From positions 830,001 to 894,000 of the forward strand of contig JAIGNY010001753.1 in the NCBI GenBank assembly GCA_020152595.1: a DNA stretch of 64,000 nt, written 5' to 3'. The notes below the pieces were generated by a model. The model was not told the DNA's origin. It made no database searches and saw only the letters and a list, made by a program, of their open reading frames with translations. The position numbers were made by a program, and so were the translations under genes. Source of the stretch: Chiridota heheva. Its lineage: Eukaryota > Echinodermata > Holothuroidea > Apodida > Chiridotidae. Shown piece by piece: positions 23,432 through 34,172 of the stretch (position 1 is the first letter of the stretch; every line of letters begins with the position of its first letter).

Positions 23432-23792
23432 GTTCCTTAAACTAGGACCTCTCCAGGACTAGAAGAAGTGTGTGTTGTGGGAGGGGGTCCTTAAACTAGG
23501 ACCTCTCTAGGACTAGAAGAAGTGTGTGCTTGTGGGAAGGGGTTCCTTAAACTAGGACCTCTCCAGGTTTAAAAGAAGTGTGTGCTTGTGGGAGGAGATC
23601 CTTTAACTAGGACCTCTCCAGGACTAGAAGAAGTGTGTGCTTGTGGGAAGGGGTACCTTAAACTAGGACCTCTCCAGGACTAAAAGAAGTGTGTGCTTGA
23701 AGAAGTGTGTGCTTGTGGGAGGGGGGATCCTTTAACTAGGACCTCTTCAGGACTAAAAGAAGTGTGTGCTTGTGGGAGGGGGCTCCTTAAAC
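23432..23792. repeat. 57-bp tandem array (CCTTAAACTAGGACCTCTCC)
   Basis: About six units: CCTTAAACTAGGACCTCTCC + AGGACTAGAAGAAGTGTGTG + CTTGTGGGAGGGGGT. The last complete unit ends GGCTCCTTAAAC and passes without spacer into the next array. Confidence 0.9.
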
Positions 23793-25250
23793 AACCTCCC
23801 ATCAAAATCCCGAACCTCCCATCAAAATCCCAAACCTCCCATCAAAATCAGGAACCTCCCATCAAAATCCCGAACCTCCCATCAAAATCCCGAACCTCCC
23901 ATCAAAATCCCGAACCTCCCATCAAAATCACGAACCTCCCATCAAAATCACAAACCTCCCATCAAAATCACGAACCTCCCATCAAAACCCCAACCTCCCA
24001 TCAAAATCACGAACCTCCCATCAAAATCCAGAACCTCCCATCAAAATCACAAACCTCCCATCAAAATCCAGAACCTCCCATCAAAATCCAGAACCTCCCA
24101 TCAAAATCCAGAACCTCCCATCAAAATCAGGAACCTCCCATCAAAATCAGGAACCTCCCATCAAAATTACGAACCTCCCATCAAAATCACGAACCTCCCA
24201 TCAAAATCCCAAACCTCCCATCAAAATCCCAAACCTCCCATCAAAATCACGAACCTCCCATCAAAACCCCAACCTCCCATCAAAATTCCAAACCTCCCAT
24301 CAAAACCCCAACCTCCCATCAAAATCCCGAACCTCCCATCAAAATCCCAAACCTCCTATCAAAATCCCAAACCTCCCATCAAAATCCTGAACCTCCCATC
24401 AAAATCCCGAACCTCCCATCAAAATCCCGAACCTCCCATCAAAATCCCGAACCTCCCATCAAAATCACAAACCTCCCATCAAAATCACGAACCTCCCATC
24501 AAAACCCCAACCTCCCATCAAAATTCCAAACCTCCCATCAAAACCCCAACCTCCCATCAAAATCACGAACCTCCCATCAAAATCACAAACCTCCCATCAA
24601 AATCACGAACCTCCCATCAAAATCACAAACCTCCCATCAAAATCACAAACCTCCCATCAAAATCACAAACCTCCCATCAAAATCCAGAGCCTACCATCAA
24701 AATCCAGAACCTCCCATCAAAATCACGAACCTCCTATTAAAATCACGAACCTCCCATCAAAATCCCAACCTCCCATCAAAATCACGAACCTCCCATCAAA
24801 ATCACGAGCCTCCCATCAAAATCACGAACCTCCTATCAAAATCACGAGCCTCCCATCAAAATCACGAACCTCCCATCAAAAGCCCAAACCTCCCATCAAA
24901 ATCCAGAACCTCCCATCAAAATCCAGAACCTCCCATCAAAATCCAGAACCTCCCATCAAAATCCAGAACCTCCCATCAAAAGCCCAAACCTCCCATCAAA
25001 ATCCTGAACCTCCCATCAAAATCACGAACCTCCCATCAAAATCACGAACCTCCCATCAAAATCACGAACCTCCCATCAAAATCCCGAACCTCCCATCAAA
25101 ATCCCAAACCTCCCATCAAAATCCCAAACCTCCCATCAAAATCCAGAACCTCCCATCAAAATCCAGAACCTCCTATCAAAATCACGAACCTCCCATCAAA
25201 ATCACGAACCTTCCATCAAAATCACGAGCCTCCCATCAAAATCCATCCAA
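23793..25250. repeat. 20-bp minisatellite AACCTCCCATCAAAATCCCG, about 72 units
   Basis: Unit length is almost invariably 20 bp; variation is confined to the three bases after AAAATC (CCG, CCA, ACG, ACA, CAG, AGG). Occasional 19-bp units (AAAACCCC) occur. Since 20 is not a multiple of 3, all three + frames encode the same 20-residue cycle PPIKIPNLPSKSRTSHQNPE in different phase, giving a 527-codon frame from 23693 and a parallel 324-codon frame. I regard the frames as by-products. The A-tract CAAAATC recurs every 20 bp, close to two helical turns. Confidence 0.97.
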
Positions 25251-26846
25251 AATTGACCAATTTAGAGTTTGTTTGATCTTCGATACAACCTAAACTAATA
25301 TGTAATTTTAAAAGACATACTCATCATTTTCATTTACTAGGAGTTAGGAAAGAAACTGACTGATTACTTACAATATTAAGCTATCTATCCAATCAAAAAA
25401 TCATTTTGCAAGTATTAAAAAACATTTAAATTTTGATCAGTTGCAAATTGAACTGAATTTAAGCAGCATGAGCAGCTCCCCATGGAAGCAAAGTGATGCA
25501 ATTGACACCCCCCAGTCCCCATCCCCTAAGATTTACCAATTATTGTTTTTGTTTTTTTATTGTAATAATAAATACAACATGCTTGAATAATATGTACTAT
25601 TAAAAGAATATTCAATTTCCTCCAGTCATATTTTGCCACTCCCAATTAAAACTCTCATAAGCTGCCTGTAAACTTGAGATTGAGCGTGAATATTCCAAAT
25701 TCTAAAGACTGATTTATGCAGAACTGCTATTTTACGGCGATTAAACTTGCATAGCTGTCCATACACCTTTCAAAAAATGCACGCAATATAAAAGAAAAAA
25801 TGTAACTTCTAAAAAAAAAATTCTAGGATGTATTTTGTGACTTCCACTTCAGAGAAGTTTTTACTATGCAGAATGCAAACTATTATTTACAGATACACAC
25901 GTGGAGAAGAAACTCACCTTCACTTCAAACTGTAGTAATCCTTAGAATACTCTAACTTATTCACTCCAATGTAAAATATAATTCAAATTTGAAATATGAA
26001 TATCGCTGAAAAGTTCAGAAATTGTTCCTGGTTCCACAAGAAGTAAATTTATGCTGCAAAACAGATCCCAAGCTATAAGCATCAGTGACAAAGCATTTAT
26101 AGACTTTTTCCTCAACTAATTAGATCTGTAACGTAGTGAAATACAATACCCCAAAATAACAGATGTAGCCACTGAATGGAGACAACTCCTTTTATGAATG
26201 AAACTGTATATAAAATAATATTTCCTTTCGACTTGAATACTCCAAAGGCCGCTAAAATATCAGAATTATGCCGGGTTGAAAACGAGCATATTAAACTGAC
26301 AAAAACGACAGTGTGATTTTGAGTGAGTGGAGTATGATTTGTCTCGGAGTATGTAACATTTAAGACGGGAAGAAACAAACAGACTTTATCGGATGTGACA
26401 AGCGACGGAACAACTGTATTACAGTGAGTAATATTTATGAAGGTTCCTGGGTAGTACAGAGCCGATCTGTGGATGCTCAACTTAATGTACCGACTGTTAG
26501 CTATTAGACAGAGTTGATGAATTTGAACAGACATAACGGCACCACATGATCTCATAGCAGTCTCTGATTGGATGGGAAACTCTTTTTATCACTGGGTGTT
26601 AAGGATATTAGCAAGGAACACAAAGTATAATGTGTAACATTTATCATAGCATTAACTATGATGGGGATAAGCAGTTTCAAACAGGCACAGCAATTACATA
26701 GAGAACAGTCAGAGTTACAGTACATTCAACTATGTGTGTGTCTTTTGCAAGTACGGAAATGAATCAAATTAGAGGTTTGGCAACAAAGCGTTTTCTTTAA
26801 TATACCCTATCAAAAAGAAGAATATAGTCTGTAAAGTTTGAAACTG
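25251..26846. other. AT-rich; one unrecognised minus-strand ORF
   Basis: A 147-codon frame at 26112-26555 (minus) begins MRSCGAVMSVQIHQLCLIAN and ends with a hydrophobic stretch (SIQWLHLLFWGIVFHYV). No family is recognised, there is no codon-bias evidence, and it could be chance. Nothing else is seen. Confidence 0.25.
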
Positions 26847-26847
26847 C

Positions 26848-27022
26848 CCTGTCATGGCTGTTAATGTCCTGTTACGGCGGTTAATGCCCTGTTATGGCTG
26901 TTAATGCCCTGTTATGGCTGTTAATGCCCTGTTATGGCTGTAAATGCCCTGTTATGGCTGTTAATGCCCTGTTATGGCTGTTAATGTCCTCTTATGGTTG
27001 TTAATGCCCTGTTATGGCTGTT
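26848..27022. repeat. 20-bp minisatellite CTGTTATGGCTGTTAATGCC
   Basis: About nine units, with early variants CTGTCATGG and CTGTTACGGCGG and a late CTCTTATGGTTG variant. Confidence 0.93.
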
Positions 27023-27099
27023 AAATGATTTAAAACTGATTTGTTTGTTTATTTATTGTTATTATTATATTCTTAATTTCATTTAGTATAAATTCCAAT

Positions 27100-28036
27100 C
27101 AATTTAATTTGATTAAATACATACAGCGATGTCAGAACAAGGCGGCAAAAGGGGCCATGTGGGCAAAGGAGGTGCTCTTTCAAAGTTATATGAGACCTTA
27201 TTATTAAGGAACAACTTGTTCATAGCTTAGAACCACCCTTGCAGGTATTTAGTGCTTTACTGGAAGCAGAGGTGGCAAAATCATGGGGAAATTGTGGGTA
27301 CGAGCCCACCTACCCCCTCCCCCCACACACACTTCTCTCAAAAGTTACATGAAAAAAAGCAAGGCATTCACATCTGCCAACCTTTATTTTCCCTACTTAT
27401 AATTGTGTAAAAACGTGTTAAATAAGTCTTTGCTAAAATCTTGTATAGCCATGCATGTTAGTACCAACAGTACCATCTGAGACCAGCAGGCCTAGTGAGT
27501 CAATTAAGATTACTAATTACAATTATTAATTAATTCAATTTAATTAAATACATAAAGCCATGTCGGAAATATGGGGGCAAAGGGGTCACTGTGGACATGG
27601 GGAAAGGAGGTGCCCTTTAATAGTTATATGAGACCTCAGTAAGGAACAACTTGTTCATAGTTTAGAACTACCCTTGCAGGCATTGAACGCTTGTGAGGTG
27701 CTCATAGGGTATACACAGACATTTCATAGCTTACTACATCACCAGGTGGGAGCACAATTAAGGTCACACTTCCTCTTTGATGAACTTTTTAATACTGAAA
27801 AAAGCAAGGCATTCACATCTGCCAAGCTTTATTTTCCCCACTTATAATTGTGTCAAAACTTGTTAAATAAGTCCTTGCTAAAATCTTGTATAGCCACGTA
27901 TGTTAGTACCAGCAGTACAGTATAACCCAGCAGTCCTAGTGAGGTGCTCATGGGGCAAACACAGACATTTCTTAGCTTACTACATCACCAGGTTGGGGGA
28001 ACAATTAAGGCCACACTTCCTCTTTGATGAACAGAA
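27100..28036. repeat. Complex tandem duplication (A-B / A-C-B-C)
   Basis: Module A (GGCAAAGGAGGTGC... TTATATGAGACCT...GGAACAACTTGTTCATAG) at 27118-27270 and 27545-27680. Module B (AAGCAAGGCATTCACATCTG...CTAAAATCTTGTATAGCC) at 27357-27500 and 27802-27945. Module C (GAGGTGCTCATAGGGTATAC...CACACTTCCTCTTTGATGAA) at 27697-27785 and 27937-28033. The AT-rich joint TTAATTTGATTAAATACAT precedes each A. Confidence 0.85.
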
Positions 28037-28850
28037 ACATTTTTGAATTACTTTTCCTCAAATATGCACAAAGACATGCATACCCAGGTTAATGAAGTTG
28101 GGGGACCAAACTGATTTCTATAAAATTAGTAAATTCTTATGGAGGGGGGACGGGGAGGGGGTGGTTATGCCTTTTTATAACTGTTTTCCACAATATGGCA
28201 GCCCGTATTTATAAGCTCTCAAAGTAGCTTGCTCAGCAAAATGACAGTCTCTGGAGCTATTTGCTATTAACAAATGTGGAACTTTCAATTGGCATGCATG
28301 TTTAAAACATAATGGAACAAAGACAGAGAAGAAAAAATGTTCTTAATTAGTTAATTAAGGACCAAGACTCTTTTGTGTCCAGGCCTGCAGCCACTGGCCA
28401 TTCAAGAGGCCATACTGGGGCAGAGTATCCATACTGTGTTATTTAAGGGGGCAGACCATCAAAGAGGGGACCAGATCTCCTAACTGCAAGGGGAAACCGG
28501 ATCTCACAAGAGGGACTAGACCTTGCCTTGCAAAAGGGATCAGACCTTACAAGAGGGACTAGACCTTGCCTTGCAAAGGGGATCAGATCTTTCAATGGAG
28601 GACCCGCCCTTGCAAAGGGAGTCCTCATTCTGGATAATGGTTCCTATTAATTGTTAAGATTATTTTTCCATGTTAAGCTGTGAAGATGCCAATACTAGCA
28701 GGTATATTATATCAGAAGTTCAGTGATGCATGTGAAATCGTACACATGACTACTTATGACTACTTTCATATCTGACTCGCGTTATCAACTAAAGTCCCCA
28801 GACAGGGATAAAAAAAAAAATCCTATTTCTATTTTTAACCACTGTATTTT
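28036..28850. repeat. Spacer with short GGGACTAGACCTTGCCTTGC repeat
   Basis: Mostly unremarkable. 28460-28620 contains degenerate units around CAAGAGGGACTAGACCTTGC and AGGGGATCAGATCT, period about 50 bp, two to three copies. Confidence 0.6.
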
Positions 28851-28852
28851 AA

Positions 28853-29412
28853 AGGATTAGTTCAGGGGTCAAAGAAGTTCATCTTATATGAAAGAGGACT
28901 TCAAAAGAAACAAAATGGTGAAGAACGCGTTTAAAAATATCAATCCGTTAAGGAGATATTCGAGTTAAAAGTGTTGTATTATGTGTATAAATGACAGATA
29001 AAAATCAAGACTACTTGTGACATCACAACCTCAGATTCCTCAGTCTTTATGTACTCTTTCATACTTGTTCTGCAAGTTTGTGGCTTAAAAACCAATGGAT
29101 ATGTCAGCAAAGTAGTAAAACATAATCTATTAAGGATTAAGGGTAAAATTTACCACCTAAAGAAAGTTTGAGGGATAATAATTTAAATAGTAAAAAAAAT
29201 CATAAATTTTCTTCAAAATACATTAACAATTGTTCAGAAAGTGACGATAAAGCCGCCAACCTTCTAGTCTAGACATAATACACCAGTCATTACAGGTGAG
29301 ACAGAACTTCAAACTTGAACAGGTTGAATAAGATATTGAAGTAGTTTCTTCACCATGTTATTTTGATCCTCTTTCATAGGAGATTAACTTGCTTGACCAC
29401 TGAACTAATCCT
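28853..29412. mobile_element. TTAA-flanked foldback MITE, copy 3
   Basis: 560 bp from AGGATTAGTTCAGGGGTCAA to TGACCACTGAACTAATCCT, with TTAA at 28849-28852 and 29413-29416. Same internal landmarks as copy 1 (CTTATATGAAAGAGGACTTC, CGTTAAGGAGATATTC, GATGTCACAA-like centre). Confidence 0.9.
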
Positions 29413-29416
29413 TTAA

Positions 29417-29984
29417 TATCAAAATATTTAAACATATGAAGTGTCAGTTTTGACAATAATAAATAGCCTAAATGTTTCCCAAATCATGATATCAAAATAT
29501 AATTGTACTGTATGTCAAAAACATGCAAAAAGGAATAGGAAATACCCTGTCTGATATCATGGTATTGTTACATAATTTTTTACATGTATGGCAACATTCA
29601 AATTTAACAGTTAAGACTTGACAAAAATTCATCATACAGTAAAAATCACTTGATGAAACTCAATCTCTCGTCTGTATTACATGGATTACATACATAAATC
29701 CAAGGGTGTTGTCATGTATTTTTTTCACATAATACTTCGTATGCCGGGCACAACTATTCTTCACATGTGCATCATGTACTATATTATAGTCAGCTATGTT
29801 GCCGTGGAAACTTAAGTCATATGATCTAATGACAAACAAAGTGTACTGATTTTCCAAGCGAAAGATATTAAAAAGTAGAAACTGCAAAAAACTTACATTT
29901 ATTTTGCCTTTGATGATCACATTCACCCAAATTGATATTAACATACCTGGAATATTAATTCATATCAGAGGCATAGTTAGAAAA
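29417..29984. other. No recognised feature
   Basis: AT-rich. A 94-codon minus-strand frame (29660-29944) shows no domain. Confidence 0.35.
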
Positions 29985-30365
29985 GGTCCCCTATCAATGT
30001 GGTTAAGAACTCCAAATTTTTCTGGCACATTTCCTTCATTTTTGGGCAACTTACTTCTATTTGGGGCAATTTTCTTCAGTTTTGGAGAGATTTTCTCCTT
30101 TTCTGGAAAATTTTCTTCAATTTTTCGTTATTCTATGCATTTTTTTTTTTTTCTCAGAAGTATACATACCTTCACTTTCAAAACATTGTTTGTCAATTTC
30201 TAAATTTGCAGTTCTTCAGTGTCATCAGTTTTGTTCAGTTTTCGGAAATGATCCAATAATTTTACCAAATTTTTCTTCAGTTTACCATATTTTTTTTATT
30301 TATGTTAATTATTTCCAAATTTTAACTCCCAACTGGGAAAGATGCAACGAGGATGTTGAAATCCT
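29985..30365 (+). repeat. T-rich dispersed repeat, copy 4
   Basis: T-rich body with repeats of TTGGGGCAATTTTCTTCAGT, then TTAACTCCCAACTGGGAAAG and GATGTTGAAATCCTCAATGT. The start module (CACTGGTAAATC) is missing, so the copy is 5'-eroded. Phe-rich frames here are artefacts. Confidence 0.7.
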
Positions 30366-30514
30366 CAATGTGGGGCAAACTGAGTGTGACACACTCCTGT
30401 CCCAAATGCCTGTAATCAGGTTTATACTGCAGCCACTGTTTAAAAATTTCTTAAAATTCCATATTCATATATCCAGAGATTAAAATGTCTCAAATATAGT
30501 TTATAAGCTGTATG

Positions 30515-31180
30515 TACCTCTTTCCCCTGCACCACCACCCCTGCCCCACACCACCAACCTCCCCCATACCACCACCCTTCCCCTACACCACCACCCCTCC
30601 CCACACCACCACCCCTCCCCACAACACCACCCCTCCCCACAACACCACCCCTCCCACACCACCACCCCCCCATACCACCACCCCTCCCACACACCACCAC
30701 CCTCCCACACACCACCACCCCTTCCCTACACCACCACCCCTCCCCCACACCACCACCTCTTCCCACACCACCACCCCTCCCCACATCACCACCACTCCCC
30801 ACACCACCACCCCTTCCGCACACCACTACCCCCTCCTCACACCACCACCCCTCCCCACACCACCACCCCCCCCACACCACCACCCCTCCCCACACCACCA
30901 CCCCTCACCCACACCACCACCCCTCCCCACATCACCACCCCTCCCCACATCACCACCACTCCCCACACCACCACCACCCCTCCCCACACCACCACTACCC
31001 CCCCCCCACGCCACCACTACCCCTCCCCACACCACCACCCCCCCCCCACACCACCACCTCTCCCCCACACCACCACCACTCCCCACACCACCACCCCTCC
31101 CCACAACACCACCCCTCCCACACTACCACCCTCCCCACAACACCACCCTTCCCCACAACACCACTCCTCCCCACTACCTA
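30515..31180. repeat. C-rich minisatellite CACACCACCACCCCTCCC
   Basis: About 35 units of 17-20 bp with almost no G on the + strand; the complementary strand is G-rich and could form G-quadruplexes, the C strand i-motifs (inference). The 233-codon Pro/Thr/His frame and the Gly/Val/Trp frames opposite come from base composition. Confidence 0.96.
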
Positions 31181-31183
31181 AAA

Positions 31184-31722
31184 TATATTAGGCACGTCTG
31201 CTTTCACAAGTAACCATGACCTGCATTATATAAAACATGTCTGCTTTAATGGGTAACCATCACCAGCATTATATCAGGCATGTCTGCTTTTTATAGGTAA
31301 CCACCACCTACATGCACATTATATTACATGCAGGCCTATGTCTGCTTTCATGGGTAACCATTGTCTGCATTAAGCAAGTCTGACTTTTTAGCTATTTTAC
31401 CTACTGTACATTATATTAGGCATACACCTGCTTTTATGGGTAACCATTACCTACATTACATTGGGCCTGTCTGCTTTCATGGGTAACCGTCACCTGCATT
31501 AAATTAGGCATGTCTGCTTTTATGGGAGTAAACATTTACCTATATTATATTAGGCATACACCTGCTTTTATGGATAACAATTACCAACATTATATTTGGC
31601 TTACATGTATGTCTGCTTTCATAGAAAACCATAACCTGCATTATATCAAAGGCACATGTCTGCTTTTATGGGTATAGCCATTTATCTGCATTACATATAT
31701 TAGGTGGGCATGTCTGTTTTTA
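31184..31722. repeat. 47-bp diverged tandem array (GCATGTCTGCTTTTATGGGTAACC)
   Basis: About eleven imperfect units: GTCTGCTTTTATGGGTAACC, ATTACCTGCATTATATTAGG. More diverged than the neighbouring arrays, hence probably older. It starts at the end of the C-rich minisatellite. Confidence 0.88.
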
Positions 31723-31880
31723 ATTTTTGTGCTGTGCTGCAGGGCGACCTTGGCATTTGAGTATTTACTATATAACCCCAAACATTTCTAGAAGGAAAAG
31801 ATACTCCCATGATTTTTAGTGACTGAGATTTACAAAAGAAGTTTAAGGAATTACATAAAGTTGGAGATGTGTCCATCGTA
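31722..31880 (+). repeat. Dispersed repeat (AGGGYGACCTTGG family), copy 2
   Basis: GCAGGGCGACCTTGGCATTTG then CATGATTTTTAGTGACTGAG and a TACATAAAGT phrase, matching 39.17-39.38 kb in order. Confidence 0.5.
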
Positions 31881-32149
31881 CTTCAAAAATATTTTGAAAA
31901 CTGCAACCATAACTCATAAACTAAAAGTGGTATTTTAGAAAACTATAAAAGAAATGATCTGCTTATTTTCTACTCCTCTTTACAAGAACACCCTTTAAAA
32001 AACAGCTTTTGTGACATTTAATTGTTGTTGTATGGATAGTAATAAAGTAAGCAGCAACATGTCTAAGGCAGGGGCGTAGGATGGGTCACCTCTCTAGTGG
32101 AGGGGGAGGGGGAGAAAATTCAAAACACTTCCTGTAACAAGAGCATAAA

Positions 32150-32395
32150 TTGCACTGGTAAATCAAGTTTGTATCAATAGTTGCTGCTAATCGGCAAACA
32201 CCCTTCAATTTCTAAGAGTTTTCCTTCATTTTTTTTTCTCCAAATTTTCTTCATTTTTGGGAAATTTTGACAATTTTTGGAAAAGTTTACCAAAGTATAC
32301 CAATTTAACTTCCCAACCGGGCAGAAAGCATACAACAGGGAAGGTGAAATCTGCTCAGGGGGCAGCTTTCCCCACTTCCTATGCCTCTGGTCCGA
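32150..32395 (+). repeat. T-rich dispersed repeat, copy 5
   Basis: ATTGCACTGGTAAATCAAGT, GTTGCTGCTAATCGGCAAAC, T-rich body, CCCAACCGGGCAGAAAGCAT, AACAGGGAAGGTGAAATCTG and the tail CCTATGCCTCTGG: one of the best-preserved copies. Confidence 0.8.
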
Positions 32396-32454
32396 AGGGG
32401 CAGGGCTTATCTCCCTAAAAATATTATAGCCCCCTTCCCACAAAAAAAAAAAAA

Positions 32455-32760
32455 TCTGCAACTCGGGAAATCTTCATTTTTGGAACTTCATTTTCGTGAA
32501 ATGTTTTTCCAATTTCTGTGGAATTTTCTTCAATTTCCGTTAAATTTTCTTCAATTTCCAGGAAAATTCTTCACTTTCTAAAAAAGCACTGTAGAATTTT
32601 GAGAAATTTTTAGAACAAAATTTGTTGCCAAAATTTCCAACAATTTTACATATTTTCTATTAATTTTTTATTTCACACTTTGTCATCAAAATATGCATGC
32701 AACCGGAAAATGCACCCCTCACTGGGGGGTGGGCACAGTCCTATGTCTCTGTCCTCCCTA
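32455..32760 (+). repeat. T-rich dispersed repeat, copy 6
   Basis: Begins 60 bp after copy 5 in the same orientation (CTGCAACTCGGGAAATCTTC), has the GTTGCCAAAATTTCCAACAA module, ATGCATGCAACCGGAAAATG and the tail CCTATGTCTCTG. The pair looks like a tandem insertion or duplication. Confidence 0.75.
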
Positions 32761-33080
32761 ATCTGACACCGGCTTTCAGTGTGGATTTTATCTTTTATTT
32801 TTTTGTGGGGGAGCTTAAGTCCCCTCAAAAATGAAAAGCTAGACAACGCTCCTTAAAGAAAGAGAACAATGTGATGTAGGTTTTCATAGAATATCTACAA
32901 TAAATAAAGACAATCTGATCTGCAACTTGGTTCTCCTGAAATAAATTCTACCCGTGCCGAATTTGACAGGTTGCAAGATTACAGTGTGTACGTGATGGAC
33001 GCTAACAATTTCTAAACCTGTTAACTTAGCTCTTTATGTTTCAGAAGTGCATCCGGTGTAGTCAACATTCTGACCGTATT

Positions 33081-33653
33081 ATGAGGGGCAGGTGACGCAG
33101 GCAACATACTTCTATGGCTGGCCATGTGGGTCACAACGTCTCATAATGTTACGCCTAAGAAAAAACAATTCTAAAGTCGTAACAATCAGTTCTTACATCG
33201 TAACAATTCCATTTCATATACCTAAAACGGTTCACTAATTCGTTGTTTCCTTTAGGCGTAAGAATAGACATATAATTTTAGGCATAAAAACTAATTTTCA
33301 GATATATTTTATGTCTCAGAAAAATTAATTCTTACATCATACCAATAATTTCTTACGTCAAAACAATCAGTTCTTATGTTGTAACAATCCCATTGCAAAC
33401 GTCTAAAATGGGTCACTGATTGGCTGTTTCCCTTTATGTAAGATTAAAAATTAGTTTTAACACGTAAAATTATGTTATTTCCTACGCCTAATGGAAACAG
33501 CCACTTAGCAACCAGTTTAAGACATAAGAACGACATAAGAACTGATTGTTACAACGTAAGAATTTTTTTTAGGCATAACATAAGGAGCAACGTTATGACC
33601 TACATCATCATGGCCAACCTTTAAGTGTGTCGCCTGCGTCACCTGCCTCTCAT
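33081..33653. mobile_element. 573-bp foldback element
   Basis: Outer arms ATGAGGGGCAGGTGACGCAGGC (from 33081) and GCCTGCGTCACCTGCCTCTCAT (to 33653) are near-perfect complements. Complementarity continues inward through GTTACGCCTAAGAAAAAA / TTTTTTTAGGCATAAC and GTAACAATCAGTTCTTAC / CATAAGAACTGATTGTTAC. Arms are about 150 bp or more. The interior repeats GTAACAATCAGTTCTTA-like words (33179, 33364). No coding capacity; no target-site duplication seen at the ends I chose. Confidence 0.85.
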
Positions 33654-33695
33654 CCAACCTATGGGATAAGTGAGCAATGGCTGGATGCCGGGCGC

Positions 33696-34172
33696 TCACC
33701 GTCCATCCAATGGGGACTTTCAATGTCAGTTCCAAAGGGAGCCATACAATGGGGACTTTTAATGTCAGCCCCAAAGGGAGCCATCCAATGGGGACTTTCA
33801 ATGTCAGCCCCAAAGGGAGCCATCCAATGAGGACTTTTAATGTCAGCCCCAAAGGGAGCCATCCAATGGGGACTTTCAATGTCAGTCCCAAAGGGAGCCA
33901 TCCAATGGGGACTTTCAATGTCAGCCCCAAAGGGAGCCATCCAATGAGGACTTTCAATGTCAGCCCCAAAGGGAGCCATCCAATGAGGACTTTCAATGTC
34001 AGCTCCAAAGGGAGCCATCCAATGGGGACTTTCAATGTCAGCCCCAAAGGGAGCCATCCAATGGGGACTTTCAATGTCAGCCCCCAAGGGAGCCATCCAA
34101 TGGGGACTTTCAATGTCAGTCCCAAAGAGAGCTATCCAATGGGGACTTTTAATGTCAGTCTCAAAGGGAGAA
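33696..34172. repeat. 39-bp minisatellite (CCATCCAATGGGGACTTTCA)
   Basis: Twelve units: GGAGCCATCCAATGGGGACT + TTCAATGTCAGCCCCAAAG. Because 39 is divisible by 3, four of six frames remain open across it (minus frames of 246 and 202 codons, + frames of 181 and 112). Substitutions (GCC/GTC/GCT, TTC/TTT, GGG/AGG) do not clearly favour synonymous change in any one frame. It lies 43 bp from the 573-bp foldback. Confidence 0.95.

Noticed and set aside
23693-25276. 527-codon ORF with 20-residue repeats
   Set aside because: The 20-bp unit lacks stops in every + phase; two overlapping frames read the same cycle. No start context, domain or flanking exon supports translation.
30440-31213. Pro/Thr/His-rich 233-codon ORF and Gly/Val/Trp-rich minus ORFs
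   Set aside because: Product of the C-rich minisatellite's base composition.
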